Shown piece after piece: positions 37,546 to 45,421 of a stretch of 64,000 bases of DNA (the stretch's first letter is position 1; each line of letters opens with the position of its first letter). The notes beneath the pieces are model-generated. The model saw only the letters and a list, made by a program, of their open reading frames with translations. It ran no database searches and was not told where the DNA came from. Origin of the DNA: Christensenella sp. UBA6880 (GTDB lineage Bacteria; Bacillota; Clostridia; Christensenellales; CAG-917); NCBI GenBank assembly GCA_002449145.1, contig DKCG01000041.1:39248-103247 (forward strand). The letters run 5' to 3'. Both the position numbers and the translations under genes were made by a program.

Positions 37546-39237
37546 TTATTTCAAAGAATCCTTGTATCTTTGCGCGTTTGCTTTCATCTCTTTTGCGTGC
37601 GGCACGGCGTATATCGAATAGTCGTTTCCGCCGATAAGCCTTGCCACTTCGTCCGTATCGTCCTCGAGCAAATCGACGTGAGTCAACGTCTTGCCGTTTT
37701 CGGTGGACTTCGAGATGAGATAGTGATTGTCCGCCATAGAAGCGAGCGACGGCATATGCGTCACGGCAATGACTTGTCTTGCACGTGAAATGTTACACAT
37801 CTTTTCGGACACTACCTGCGAGATATTGCCCGAAATTCCGGTATCTATCTCGTCGAAAACCATAGTGCCGATGTCGTCAACGCCTGCGAGAATGTTTTTG
37901 AACGCAAGCATAAATCTTGACATTTCACCGCCCGAAATTATCTTCGCAAGCGGTTTTAATGGCTCGCCGACGTTTGGTGAAATCATAAATTCCACGCTAT
38001 CCGCGCCGTTTGCGGATATTTGGTCAACGTCGTCCGTCGTTTCGATTTCGACTTTGAACGTCGAACCGCCCATACCCAAATCGCAAAGTTCTTTCGTGAT
38101 GTCTTTTTCAAACTTATCTGCGATTTTACGTCTTTCCTGCGAGAGTTTTTTCGCGCTTGCAAGCAACTTTTCGGCGGCGACTTTAATTTCTTTTTCGAGT
38201 TGGTCCACTCTTTCGGTTGCGTTCGAGAGCGTTTGCGCTTCTTTGGTCGCTTCTTCATAGAATCTTTGCAATGATTCGTAGCTTCCGCCGTACTTGCGCA
38301 AAATCGTGCGCACTACTTCCAACCTTTCCTCAATCTGCTCTGCCGAGCGCGAATCGAAGTCGAGTTTTTGAAGCATATCCGAAAGAGTTTCGGATATATC
38401 CGTAATTTCAACCTTGCAAGAATCCAACCTATCCACGATAGGCGCGATGTTTTCGTCGTATGAAGAAATTGTGTTCAAAAGCGAGTTTGCGTTCTTTATG
38501 GACGCGCTCACGCTTTGAGAATCGTATCCGTCCAAAAGGTTTTTCGCACCTTCGAGCGCGGATATGATTTTTTCCATATTGCGAATACGCTTGCGAGCGG
38601 AAAGGAGTTCGTCTTCCTCGCCTTCTTTTACGTCCGCTTTTTCGATTTCGTCAATCTGGAAGGATAAAATATCGAGTTTTCTCTCTCTTTCGTCGGCGTT
38701 TCCGAATCTGGAAAACTCTTTTTTGAGCGACGTGTATTCGGCAAAATCCTTTTCGACTTCGCCCTTTACCGTCGCGATTTTCTTTTCGCCGAGTTTGTCG
38801 AGAAGTTTGATATGATTCGCGCTTTTAAGTAGCGATTGATGTTCGTGCTGACCGTGAATATCGACGAGAAGTTCGGTAAGGCTTTTGAGTGCTGACAAAG
38901 TGGAAATTCTACCGTTTATTCTGCACTCGTTTTTGCCGTCCGCACTCATTTTTCTGCGCAAAATAAGCACGTCTTCGGCTTCGATTCCCAAATCGTCGAG
39001 ACAATCCTTTACGGCCGGCGTAAGATAATCCTCGAACACCGCCTCTACGCTCGCCTTGTCCGTACCGAAGCGAATGAGGGATTTATCCGCGCGCTCGCCC
39101 AACACGAAATTGAGCGAGTCGATAATAATCGACTTACCCGCACCCGTTTCGCCGCTCAAAATATTCAACCCGTTTTTGAGTTCGAGTTCGAGTTTATCGA
39201 TGAGCGCGATATTTTCGATTGAGAGTTGGCAAAGCAT
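37546..39237 (-). CDS. recN: DNA repair protein RecN
   Basis: RecN is an SMC-like ATPase in double-strand break repair. It has the N-terminal Walker A GETGAGKSIIIDSLNFVLG (about residue 32), two long coiled coils, and the C-terminal ISGGEMSRFMLAFKNI signature followed by VFDEIDTGISG. The length of 563 residues is usual. It lies downstream of argR, the conserved order in Bacillota. Confidence 0.96.
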   Translation of the reverse strand: MLCQLSIENIALIDKLELELKNGLNILSGETGAGKSIIIDSLNFVLGERADKSLIRFGTDKASVEAVFEDYLTPAVKDCLDDLGIEAEDVLILRRKMSADGKNECRINGRISTLSALKSLTELLVDIHGQHEHQSLLKSANHIKLLDKLGEKKIATVKGEVEKDFAEYTSLKKEFSRFGNADERERKLDILSFQIDEIEKADVKEGEEDELLSARKRIRNMEKIISALEGAKNLLDGYDSQSVSASIKNANSLLNTISSYDENIAPIVDRLDSCKVEITDISETLSDMLQKLDFDSRSAEQIEERLEVVRTILRKYGGSYESLQRFYEEATKEAQTLSNATERVDQLEKEIKVAAEKLLASAKKLSQERRKIADKFEKDITKELCDLGMGGSTFKVEIETTDDVDQISANGADSVEFMISPNVGEPLKPLAKIISGGEMSRFMLAFKNILAGVDDIGTMVFDEIDTGISGNISQVVSEKMCNISRARQVIAVTHMPSLASMADNHYLISKSTENGKTLTHVDLLEDDTDEVARLIGGNDYSIYAVPHAKEMKANAQRYKDSLK

Positions 39238-39282
39238 AATTCACCGCCTTCGACGAATGTCAAAAAGCAAATACGTTCGTGA

Positions 39283-39753
39283 TTAATAAAGTCTGTTCGC
39301 TTCGAGCAAATCTTCGAGACGTCTGCGTATCATATCGACGTGTTCGAGAGAATCCACCGCAACGAAAATCGTGTTGTCGCCCGCGATAACGCCGAGAACT
39401 TCGTCATACGACAGTTTGTCGATAAGTTCCGCGGCAGGACCTGCGCTGCCCGTTTCCGTTTTGAGAACTACGAGATTGCCCGTGCTCTTTATGGAAACGA
39501 CAGTGTTTTTGAACATACTCAAAAATTTGTCTGCGGCACTTGCCTCTTTCGTTTGTTGCGCGGTGTATTTATAATGTCTGCCGTCGCTCGATAGAGTTTT
39601 GATAATGCCCATTTCCTTGATGTCGCGCGACACGGTGGCTTGGGTCACCGAAAAGCCTTCGCTGCGAAGGTAATCCACAAGTTCTTCTTGCGTGTCGACG
39701 TCGTGCTTTGAAATGATGTCCAAAATTTTGAGTTGTCTGTTTGCTCTCGCCAT
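39283..39753 (-). CDS. argR: Arginine repressor ArgR/AhrC
   Basis: ArgR is a hexameric arginine-sensing transcription factor. The winged helix shows TQEELVDYLRSEGFSVTQAT followed by VSRDIKEMGI, and the C-terminal arginine-binding domain has GVIAGDNTIFVAV in place of the usual GTIAGDDTI. At 156 residues it is normal. It follows nadK by 11 bases. No arginine biosynthesis gene is in the window, so its targets are elsewhere. Confidence 0.93.
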   Translation of the reverse strand: MARANRQLKILDIISKHDVDTQEELVDYLRSEGFSVTQATVSRDIKEMGIIKTLSSDGRHYKYTAQQTKEASAADKFLSMFKNTVVSIKSTGNLVVLKTETGSAGPAAELIDKLSYDEVLGVIAGDNTIFVAVDSLEHVDMIRRRLEDLLEANRLY

Positions 39754-39764
39754 AATAATTCACC

Positions 39765-40568
39765 TTATCCTCTGGGATCGACTAAACCCCATCTGTTCAT
39801 TTTTTGAAGCAATTTCTTGAAGAAATTGTTATCTTTGGTTGCCAAAAACTTTACGTTTCGAGCGGATTTTTCAACGAAAACGCTCTTTTCGCCCTCGATA
39901 TTCGCAACGTTCTCGCCGTCGGCGCACACGAGTGCTTTTTCGCCTTTTGCAAGTCGCAATTCGATTTTGGATTGCGCGTTCACGACGAGCGGTCGAGAAT
40001 GTAAAGAGTGCGCGCATACGGGGATAATCACGAGCGCGTCAACGTCGGGCGCAAGCACAGGACCGCCTGCAGACAGCGAATACGCCGTAGAACCCGTCGG
40101 CGAAGACACGATTGCGCCGTCGCTGTGGTATGAATCGACAAACTTTCCGTCAACGTAGACGCCGATATAAATCGGGCGCGAAGTCGCGCTTTTAAGCACG
40201 ATTTCGTTGAGTGCTTTCCCGCAAAAATCGTCGAAGCGCACGTCGAGCATCGCTCTTTTCTCGATTTTGCCTTCTAAAATCCCGTTTGCGATTTCGCTTG
40301 CCGAAGAATCCTTTTCAAACTGTGTCAAAAATCCGAGATTTCCGATGTTTACGCCCGTTACGACGACATCTTCTCTTACGTCTTTCACCGCTTCGAGAAC
40401 CGTTCCGTCACCGCCGAAAACGATCAGATTGCTGCAATCGGACGGAATATTTTTCCCGTCCTCGATCTCGAATATGTCAAATCTATCGTCGGCTTTGAGC
40501 AAAGCGACGATATCGTTCATTTCCTTTGAATATTCGGCTTTCGTGAAAATTGCGATTTTCGTTTTCAT
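39765..40568 (-). CDS. nadK: NAD kinase
   Basis: NadK phosphorylates NAD to NADP. The 267-residue protein has the GGDGT motif at residues 52-56 (Asp54), the NIGNLGFLT region and SPTGSTAYSLSAGGP. I chose the ATG at 40568; a TTG two codons upstream is the alternative. No Shine-Dalgarno sequence is seen; instead a TATAAT box lies 11 bases before the ATG, so the mRNA would have a leader of only about five bases. It starts the nadK-argR-recN unit. Confidence 0.95.
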   Translation of the reverse strand: MKTKIAIFTKAEYSKEMNDIVALLKADDRFDIFEIEDGKNIPSDCSNLIVFGGDGTVLEAVKDVREDVVVTGVNIGNLGFLTQFEKDSSASEIANGILEGKIEKRAMLDVRFDDFCGKALNEIVLKSATSRPIYIGVYVDGKFVDSYHSDGAIVSSPTGSTAYSLSAGGPVLAPDVDALVIIPVCAHSLHSRPLVVNAQSKIELRLAKGEKALVCADGENVANIEGEKSVFVEKSARNVKFLATKDNNFFKKLLQKMNRWGLVDPRG

Positions 40569-40579
40569 AATCAAGAGGC

Positions 40580-40608
40580 ATTATACAACATCGAAAGTTT
40601 TTATTCAA
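40580..40608 (-). promoter_or_regulatory. Strong promoter giving a nearly leaderless nadK mRNA
   Basis: On the minus strand TTGAAT (40603-40608) and a perfect TATAAT (40580-40585) have a 17-base spacer. The predicted start near 40573 is about five bases before the nadK ATG. Confidence 0.65.
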
Positions 40609-40700
40609 GTATAAAACGAAGTTTTATTGAATAATTGCATATTTTCGGCGATTTTATGCAAAGCGGAATTTGCGGCGATTTGCAACTTTGCCTCTATCGA

Positions 40701-40728
40701 TTGACATATTTGCTCGCTTTTGTATAAT
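40701..40728 (+). promoter_or_regulatory. Consensus promoter giving a leaderless mRNA for the 107-residue protein
   Basis: TTGACA (40701-40706) and TATAAT (40723-40728), both perfect, have a 16-base spacer. Only six bases separate the -10 box from the ATG at 40735, so transcription should start at or next to the A of the start codon. A GAGG at 40730-40733 is too near the ATG to serve as a ribosome binding site. Confidence 0.65.
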
Positions 40729-40734
40729 TGAGGT

Positions 40735-41058
40735 ATGTTTAGTTTGGTTTTATCCATATCCGAATTCGCAACGAAACTCGTCGCCGGACTGTCCGGCACT
40801 ATTTTTGCGTTGCTGATTTTAGGACTCGCTATCGGCGCAAGAAATCGTGTTCCGAAGAATATAAATCCCGACGAACTCAAACGCAAGGCAAAGGACGCTC
40901 CCGAAGTCGAAAACACGGACAAGAAAGGCAAAAAATCCAAATCCGACAAATCGAAAAACAAAGCGGAATCGACCGATAATAAGCAAGATAAATCCGATAC
41001 CAACGAAAATAACGCCGACAACTCATCGAAAAAGGAAGAAGCGGTAGACAAAAAGTAA
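40735..41058 (+). CDS. Small membrane protein with a charged, lysine-rich tail
   Basis: I do not recognise this 107-residue protein. It has one membrane helix (~10-34) followed by ~70 hydrophilic residues rich in Lys, Asp, Ser and Asn (for example KKGKKSKSDKSKNK), which should be disordered and lie in the cytoplasm if the start is outside. It has its own consensus promoter and a terminator, and lies on the opposite strand between nadK and tlyA, where most relatives have no gene. Its tail resembles in composition the N-terminal tail of the neighbouring OapA-like protein. Confidence 0.7.
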   Translation: MFSLVLSISEFATKLVAGLSGTIFALLILGLAIGARNRVPKNINPDELKRKAKDAPEVENTDKKGKKSKSDKSKNKAESTDNKQDKSDTNENNADNSSKKEEAVDKK

Positions 41059-41107
41059 AACGCAATCAAATAATCGAAAATGGCGACAAATCGAAATACG
41101 ATACAAA

Positions 41108-41139
41108 AATGACGTCTCAAACGGACGTCATTATTTTTT
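41108..41139. terminator. Bidirectional terminator between the small membrane protein and tlyA
   Basis: A 9-bp perfect stem AATGACGTC/GACGTCATT (41108-41116 with 41124-41132) is followed by ATTTTTT. The tlyA stop codon (41131-41133) begins in the last two bases of the stem. Confidence 0.8.
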
Positions 41140-41841
41140 CATATAGAGCAAATATTCGATGTTTTTGTTCTCGTAGCGTATGGGCGAAGTGGACAAATCC
41201 AGTATTTTGAAGCCGACGTTTTGCGCGTATTCGGTGACGTTATTCACCGCTTTTTTTCGTAGTTTTTCGTCGGTAACGATACCGCTTTTGTTGAGCGCGG
41301 ATTTGTCGAGTTCAAATTGCGGTTTGATAAGCACGACCGCCTCGCCGTCCGTTTCGAGCAAATCGAACATAGATTTCAAAACGTACGTCAAAGATATAAA
41401 ACTCACGTCACTGCAAAGAAAATCGACTTTTTCGAGGTTATGCGGCAGTTCTCTAGCGTTCGCTTTCAAAAATTCGACCTTACCCGATTCGAGAAGCCTA
41501 TTTTCGAGCGCGCAGTCGGCAACGTCTACGGCAAGCACGCGCTTTGCGCCGTGACGAAGCAGACAATCGGTAAATCCGCCGTTCGAACAACCAATATCCG
41601 CGCAGTATTTTCCCTCGACGTTAAGGTTAAAGTCGCAAAACGCTTTTTCGAGTTTATACGCCCCTTGCGAAGCGTAATTTTCGTCGTTTACGATTTGCAC
41701 ATCGTCGCTATCCGTTACGTCGGTCGAGGATTTTGAAACGATTTTACCGTTTAGAGTCACTCTACTCGTTTTTATAAGATTCTCTGCGTATGTGCGGGAT
41801 TTTAGATTGAATTTTTCTTGAATATACCTGTCTATTCTCAT
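41131..41841 (-). CDS. tlyA: TlyA-family rRNA 2'-O-methyltransferase
   Basis: This FtsJ/TlyA-type enzyme has an N-terminal S4 RNA-binding domain (MRIDRYIQEKFNLKSRTYAE) and a SAM-binding methyltransferase domain (ADIGCSNGGFTDCLLRHGA, then LCSDVSFISL and VVLIKPQFEL). Homologues methylate ribosomal RNA and are often misnamed hemolysin A. The ATG at 41841 has TAGGAT upstream and gives 236 residues. It follows the OapA-like gene, as in other OLE RNA loci. Confidence 0.93.
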   Translation of the reverse strand: MRIDRYIQEKFNLKSRTYAENLIKTSRVTLNGKIVSKSSTDVTDSDDVQIVNDENYASQGAYKLEKAFCDFNLNVEGKYCADIGCSNGGFTDCLLRHGAKRVLAVDVADCALENRLLESGKVEFLKANARELPHNLEKVDFLCSDVSFISLTYVLKSMFDLLETDGEAVVLIKPQFELDKSALNKSGIVTDEKLRKKAVNNVTEYAQNVGFKILDLSTSPIRYENKNIEYLLYMKK

Positions 41842-41859
41842 ATGATTCAATCCTAAAAT

Positions 41860-42756
41860 TCAATCATTGTCCGATTTACTTGATTGCTCGTTTACGTGTT
41901 TTTTCTCTTGTTGTTTTGCGATTTTGGCTTTCTTTCTTATCTTTCTCTCGTCCTTATTGAATACGGCGAGAACGCGCGCGACGAACATAACGAAATCTCG
42001 AGAATTGTCGATTGCGATTTTTTTCATAAACGCCTTGCCGCCGATTGTCATTGCAGACACTATTGCCGAAACGACGATAGAAAGCACGATTTGCCACGTT
42101 TCGGTCAAAGAAACGGTTATTTTGACAACCAACACCGCCGAGCAAGCACCCGAAATAATACTGAATATATCGCCCACTATATCGTTGCAAACGCTGGACA
42201 CGGTATCGCTGTTTTTGGTGAGCCAAAGCGCGGTTTTTGCGCCGTACACCTTTCTCGAAGCCATAGAGATTATAGGCGTCGTATCGCAAGAGGTCACCGC
42301 AACGCCGATTGCGTCGAATAAAATACCCGACAAAATGAGGAACGCAAGCAAAATTATGACAACCACGAGTTGTTCTGCGTTAGACACGATTTCGCTCAGA
42401 TACGAGAAAAACGCTGACAAGACGAGGGAAATTACCGTTGCTTTAATCCACCAAAGATTGCGCTTTTTCTTGGGAGTTTTCTTCTTTTTATCGTCCTTTG
42501 ACGCGTCGAGTTTGTCCGATTTGTCGACGTGTTTATTGCTTGTCAAGTCGTGTTTTTGACTTGCCGTCGTTGCGACGATTTTGTCGATGTTCTTGTTGTT
42601 TGAATCGGAATCCGAAACGGCATTGACTTTGTCGTCAACGCCTTGATTTTGAGTATCTAACTTAGTGTTTTGAATATCAGATAAATTGCCGGCGCCGTCG
42701 GAAACGTTGCCCGACGATGTATCGCTTTGAGATTTGTTATCGCTATGAGTCTGCAT
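41860..42756 (-). CDS. oapA: OapA-like OLE RNA-associated membrane protein (DUF21/CNNM-like)
   Basis: The 298-residue protein has a ~95-residue polar, probably disordered N-terminus (Ser/Asp/Asn/Lys-rich), then four predicted membrane helices (the ATVISLVLSAFFSYL, VVVIILLAFLILSGILF, IISGACSAVLVVKI and IVLSIVVSAIVSAM regions) and a basic C-terminus. The core GILFDAIGVAVTSCDTTP and VCNDIVGDIFSIISG resembles CNNM/DUF21 magnesium transporter domains, without CBS domains. OapA, the known protein partner of OLE RNA, is a four-helix membrane protein of this type encoded next to the RNA. It starts 27 bases after the RNA on the same strand and precedes tlyA. The ATG is preceded by GAGG (42763-42766). 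Confidence 0.8.
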   Translation of the reverse strand: MQTHSDNKSQSDTSSGNVSDGAGNLSDIQNTKLDTQNQGVDDKVNAVSDSDSNNKNIDKIVATTASQKHDLTSNKHVDKSDKLDASKDDKKKKTPKKKRNLWWIKATVISLVLSAFFSYLSEIVSNAEQLVVVIILLAFLILSGILFDAIGVAVTSCDTTPIISMASRKVYGAKTALWLTKNSDTVSSVCNDIVGDIFSIISGACSAVLVVKITVSLTETWQIVLSIVVSAIVSAMTIGGKAFMKKIAIDNSRDFVMFVARVLAVFNKDERKIRKKAKIAKQQEKKHVNEQSSKSDND

Positions 42757-42781
42757 ATGCACCTCAAAATAAAATTCTATG

Positions 42782-43358
42782 TAATGGTGGCAACGTCTCG
42801 GGTAAACCTTGCGCCATAGGTTCGGTAGGTTTTCCCTGACTCAAAACTCGTCGTCGCCGTCCGAGAAGTTTCCTATCATATGAGTCATCTCAAAGAGAAA
42901 CCGAATCGCCACTTAGAGCACACTATAATCCCCGAGTCGCCTCGCAAGAACAGTCTAGAAGATTTCCTTGACAGATTCCGCCCGCCCTTATCTTTTTTTG
43001 CAAAGAGGATTTCACAAGGCGATCGCCCGTCGTTGTTGCGCAACGCCGACGAGCGTGGTTCCTTGATCCCTCCAAATCACTCAAAGCAGGCTACACTGTA
43101 CACAGCGCAGTTGCACCGCATATCAGGTTTAACCCCGGTCAGTAGACGATTTTGCGCGACTACCGAGTCGGGTCTCCACGGAAATTGGGTCGGGTTTCGT
43201 ATGCCGTTACAAGCCGCCCAAAGTCCTTAACTCCCAGCAACAGCCCCGATTTGGGCAAAAGAAGCCATCACCAGAAACTTCATCGATATGCCCTTCGGCG
43301 ATATTTTACCCCCGCCTCCGAGTCGGTGGAATCTGACTAGAATACTGCACCACCATTA
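42782..43358 (-). ncRNA. ole: OLE RNA (ornate, large, extremophilic)
   Basis: This ~575-base GC-richer, structured, non-coding segment lies on the minus strand between recG and an OapA-like gene, followed by tlyA and then the nadK-argR-recN unit, which is the known OLE neighbourhood. Its ends pair over nine bases (TAATGGTGG at 43358-43350 with CCACCATTA at 42790-42782). Internal hairpins include GACTCA/TGAGTC (minus-strand arms near 42887 and 42839), AACCT/AGGTT near the 3' end and a 5' GGTGG/CCACC alternative. A consensus promoter starts transcription exactly at the terminal stem. It has no tmRNA tag or tRNA-like end, and RNase P RNA is elsewhere. OLE RNA is known to sit at the membrane with OapA and to help stress and magnesium homeostasis. 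I did not align it to the family model. Confidence 0.78.
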
Positions 43359-43363
43359 ATTAT

Positions 43364-43391
43364 ATTATATCAAAAAAAAGAAATATGTCAA
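43364..43391 (-). promoter_or_regulatory. Consensus promoter of the OLE RNA-oapA-tlyA unit
   Basis: On the minus strand a perfect TTGACA (43386-43391) and a perfect TATAAT (43364-43369) have a 16-base spacer; the start is expected at about 43357, the first bases of the RNA's terminal stem. A perfect inverted repeat ACTCAAC-T-GTTGAGT (43391-43405) abuts the -35 box and overlaps the recG stop region, so it could be an operator or a weak recG terminator. Confidence 0.75.
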
Positions 43392-43392
43392 C

Positions 43393-45420
43393 TCAACTGT
43401 TGAGTGTGACCGAATTTATGGTATCCAAAAACGCATCGATTTTGGATTTTGACGTCCTCGTAAGTGTCAAAAGTTCGTTCAGCGAAAGATTTGAAAGGAA
43501 TTTGTCGGCGTATTCCTTTGCGTTAGACAATATTTGCGCGTTTACTTCGAGAGAAAACATAGGCGTAAGCGAGCGACCGCTCTGTTTTACGCCCAAAAAG
43601 TCGCCTGCGCCGCGCATTTCGAAGTCCACTTCGGCAAGATACTGTCCGTCGTTGGATTTTTCAAGCGTTTGAAGCCTCTCGATTGCCTTTTCGCCTTTAT
43701 TTGAGGAATGTAATATACAATGCGCTTCGCTTCCGTCTCTGCCCACTCTGCCTCGAAGTTGGTGCAAAGAAGAAAGTCCGAATCTGTCCGAATTCAAAAT
43801 GAGAATTTCCGTTGCCTTGGTGTCGATTCCCACTTCGATAACGCTCGTTGCGACCAAAAGCCTCGTATTGCCTTGCGAAAACTCGGTCATTGCGCGTTCT
43901 TTCTCCTCGTTTTTGAGTTTTCCGTGAATGACAGAAACGGGAAAATCATCAAATAGATTGCCGAAATCACGCATAAAACTCTCAATCGACATAAGGTTGT
44001 TGCCCTCTGCGTCGAATATGGACGGACAAACGATAAACGCTTGCTTGCCTTCTTTGAGTTTGCGCACGATAAACTCTACCGACGATTGCAAATCTTCGTA
44101 TACGGACGTTATCACGTTCGTTTGCGCTTCCGCTCGTTTTTCTATGCGTGAAATGGCAATATTCTCGTAAAAAGTGAGTGCCATCGAGCGCGGAATAGGC
44201 GTTGCGGTGAGGCTCAACACGTCGCACGCACCCTTTCTTTCCAACTTTGCTCTGTCGTTTACGCCGAATCTGTGCTGTTCGTCTATAACCGCCAAAGCGA
44301 GATTTTTGTATTCAACGTCGTCGGACACAATCGAATTTGTGCCGATAACGCATTGATAATATCCGTTTTTAAGTCCTGCAAGCACGTTCTTTCTCTCGCT
44401 TTGCGTGCAAGAACTCGTAAGCAACGCAAATCTTATGCCCGTTGCCTTTGCCACTTGCGCAAACTTCTTTGCGTGTTGAGTTGCAAGTATTTCGGTTGGT
44501 GCCATAAGCGCGGCTTGTTTTCCGCCTTTTGCCGCCGCGCACATCGCAAAGAACGCAACGGCGGTTTTGCCGCTTCCAACGTCGCCGCTAATTATTCTCG
44601 ACATATATTCGCTTGAGCGCATATCCGACATAATATCTTCAAACGCCTGCGTTTGAGAGTCTGTCGGGGCGAAAGAAAGTGTATTTATGTAGTCAACTAT
44701 TCTAAAATTGTCGAAATTATAAAATACTTTTCTCGCTTTTTGAGCGTTATTGCGCAATTTTCGGTATATTGACAGAACGATTGAAAGGTCGAGCGATGCA
44801 AGCGAATCTATCGCCCTTTCGGCAATATTTATGCTCGTAGGCCTGTGCGCCGCCTCGAAACACAACGCGAAATCTTTGTTGATTTTGGCAAGATTGCCTT
44901 CATACGTTGCGCCTTTCACGCTGTCGAGCGCAGAGTAAACGATATTCTTAAAAGCGTTCTGCCCCATCGTCGAGCCGAGCGGATAAAGCGTGTATATTCC
45001 GTCGAGTTTTGAAATCTTTTCGATTTTTTCAAGCGAAGGATTTACGACTGTGAGCGAGCCTTGATCGTTTGAAAGCCTCGTGAGCAGTCTGTACGACTGC
45101 CCGACGGAAAATCCGTCGTGCAAGAACGGCATATTGTAAAACATCGCCTTGAAATAGATTCTGTTGTTTGCAAGGTTGTCGCTGAATATGACGAAAAATG
45201 ACTTCGTTTTCGAGCGAGTCACGTTCGATACGCTCTCTACTCTGCCTTCGAGCAACACGAGTTGTCCCGCTTGCGCGTCGATAACTTTTATAGGACTTTT
45301 AAGATCGATGTACTTGCGCGGTAAAAAAGAAAAGACCTCGAATACGGAATGTATGTCAAGGTCGTTAAGTTTTTTTATCGTTGCGTCACCGACGCCCTTC
45401 ACATCGCGCAACGTAAGCAT
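43393..45420 (-). CDS. recG: ATP-dependent DNA helicase RecG
   Basis: RecG remodels stalled forks and Holliday junctions. The N-terminal wedge OB domain is followed by helicase motifs SGDVGSGKTAVAFFAM, LMAPTEILA, VIDEQHRFGV, TATPIPRSMALT and QLRGRVGRDG. At 675 residues it is complete. It lies one base after fakA and forms the yloU-fakA-recG unit found in Bacillus. Confidence 0.97.
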   Translation of the reverse strand: MLTLRDVKGVGDATIKKLNDLDIHSVFEVFSFLPRKYIDLKSPIKVIDAQAGQLVLLEGRVESVSNVTRSKTKSFFVIFSDNLANNRIYFKAMFYNMPFLHDGFSVGQSYRLLTRLSNDQGSLTVVNPSLEKIEKISKLDGIYTLYPLGSTMGQNAFKNIVYSALDSVKGATYEGNLAKINKDFALCFEAAHRPTSINIAERAIDSLASLDLSIVLSIYRKLRNNAQKARKVFYNFDNFRIVDYINTLSFAPTDSQTQAFEDIMSDMRSSEYMSRIISGDVGSGKTAVAFFAMCAAAKGGKQAALMAPTEILATQHAKKFAQVAKATGIRFALLTSSCTQSERKNVLAGLKNGYYQCVIGTNSIVSDDVEYKNLALAVIDEQHRFGVNDRAKLERKGACDVLSLTATPIPRSMALTFYENIAISRIEKRAEAQTNVITSVYEDLQSSVEFIVRKLKEGKQAFIVCPSIFDAEGNNLMSIESFMRDFGNLFDDFPVSVIHGKLKNEEKERAMTEFSQGNTRLLVATSVIEVGIDTKATEILILNSDRFGLSSLHQLRGRVGRDGSEAHCILHSSNKGEKAIERLQTLEKSNDGQYLAEVDFEMRGAGDFLGVKQSGRSLTPMFSLEVNAQILSNAKEYADKFLSNLSLNELLTLTRTSKSKIDAFLDTINSVTLNS

Positions 45421-45421
45421 C

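Noticed and set aside
42782..43358. Transfer-messenger RNA (tmRNA) or a second RNase P RNA
   Set aside because: There is no tRNA-like end with CCA, no tag reading frame ending in AA, and none of the RNase P conserved core; a clear rnpB is at 37020.
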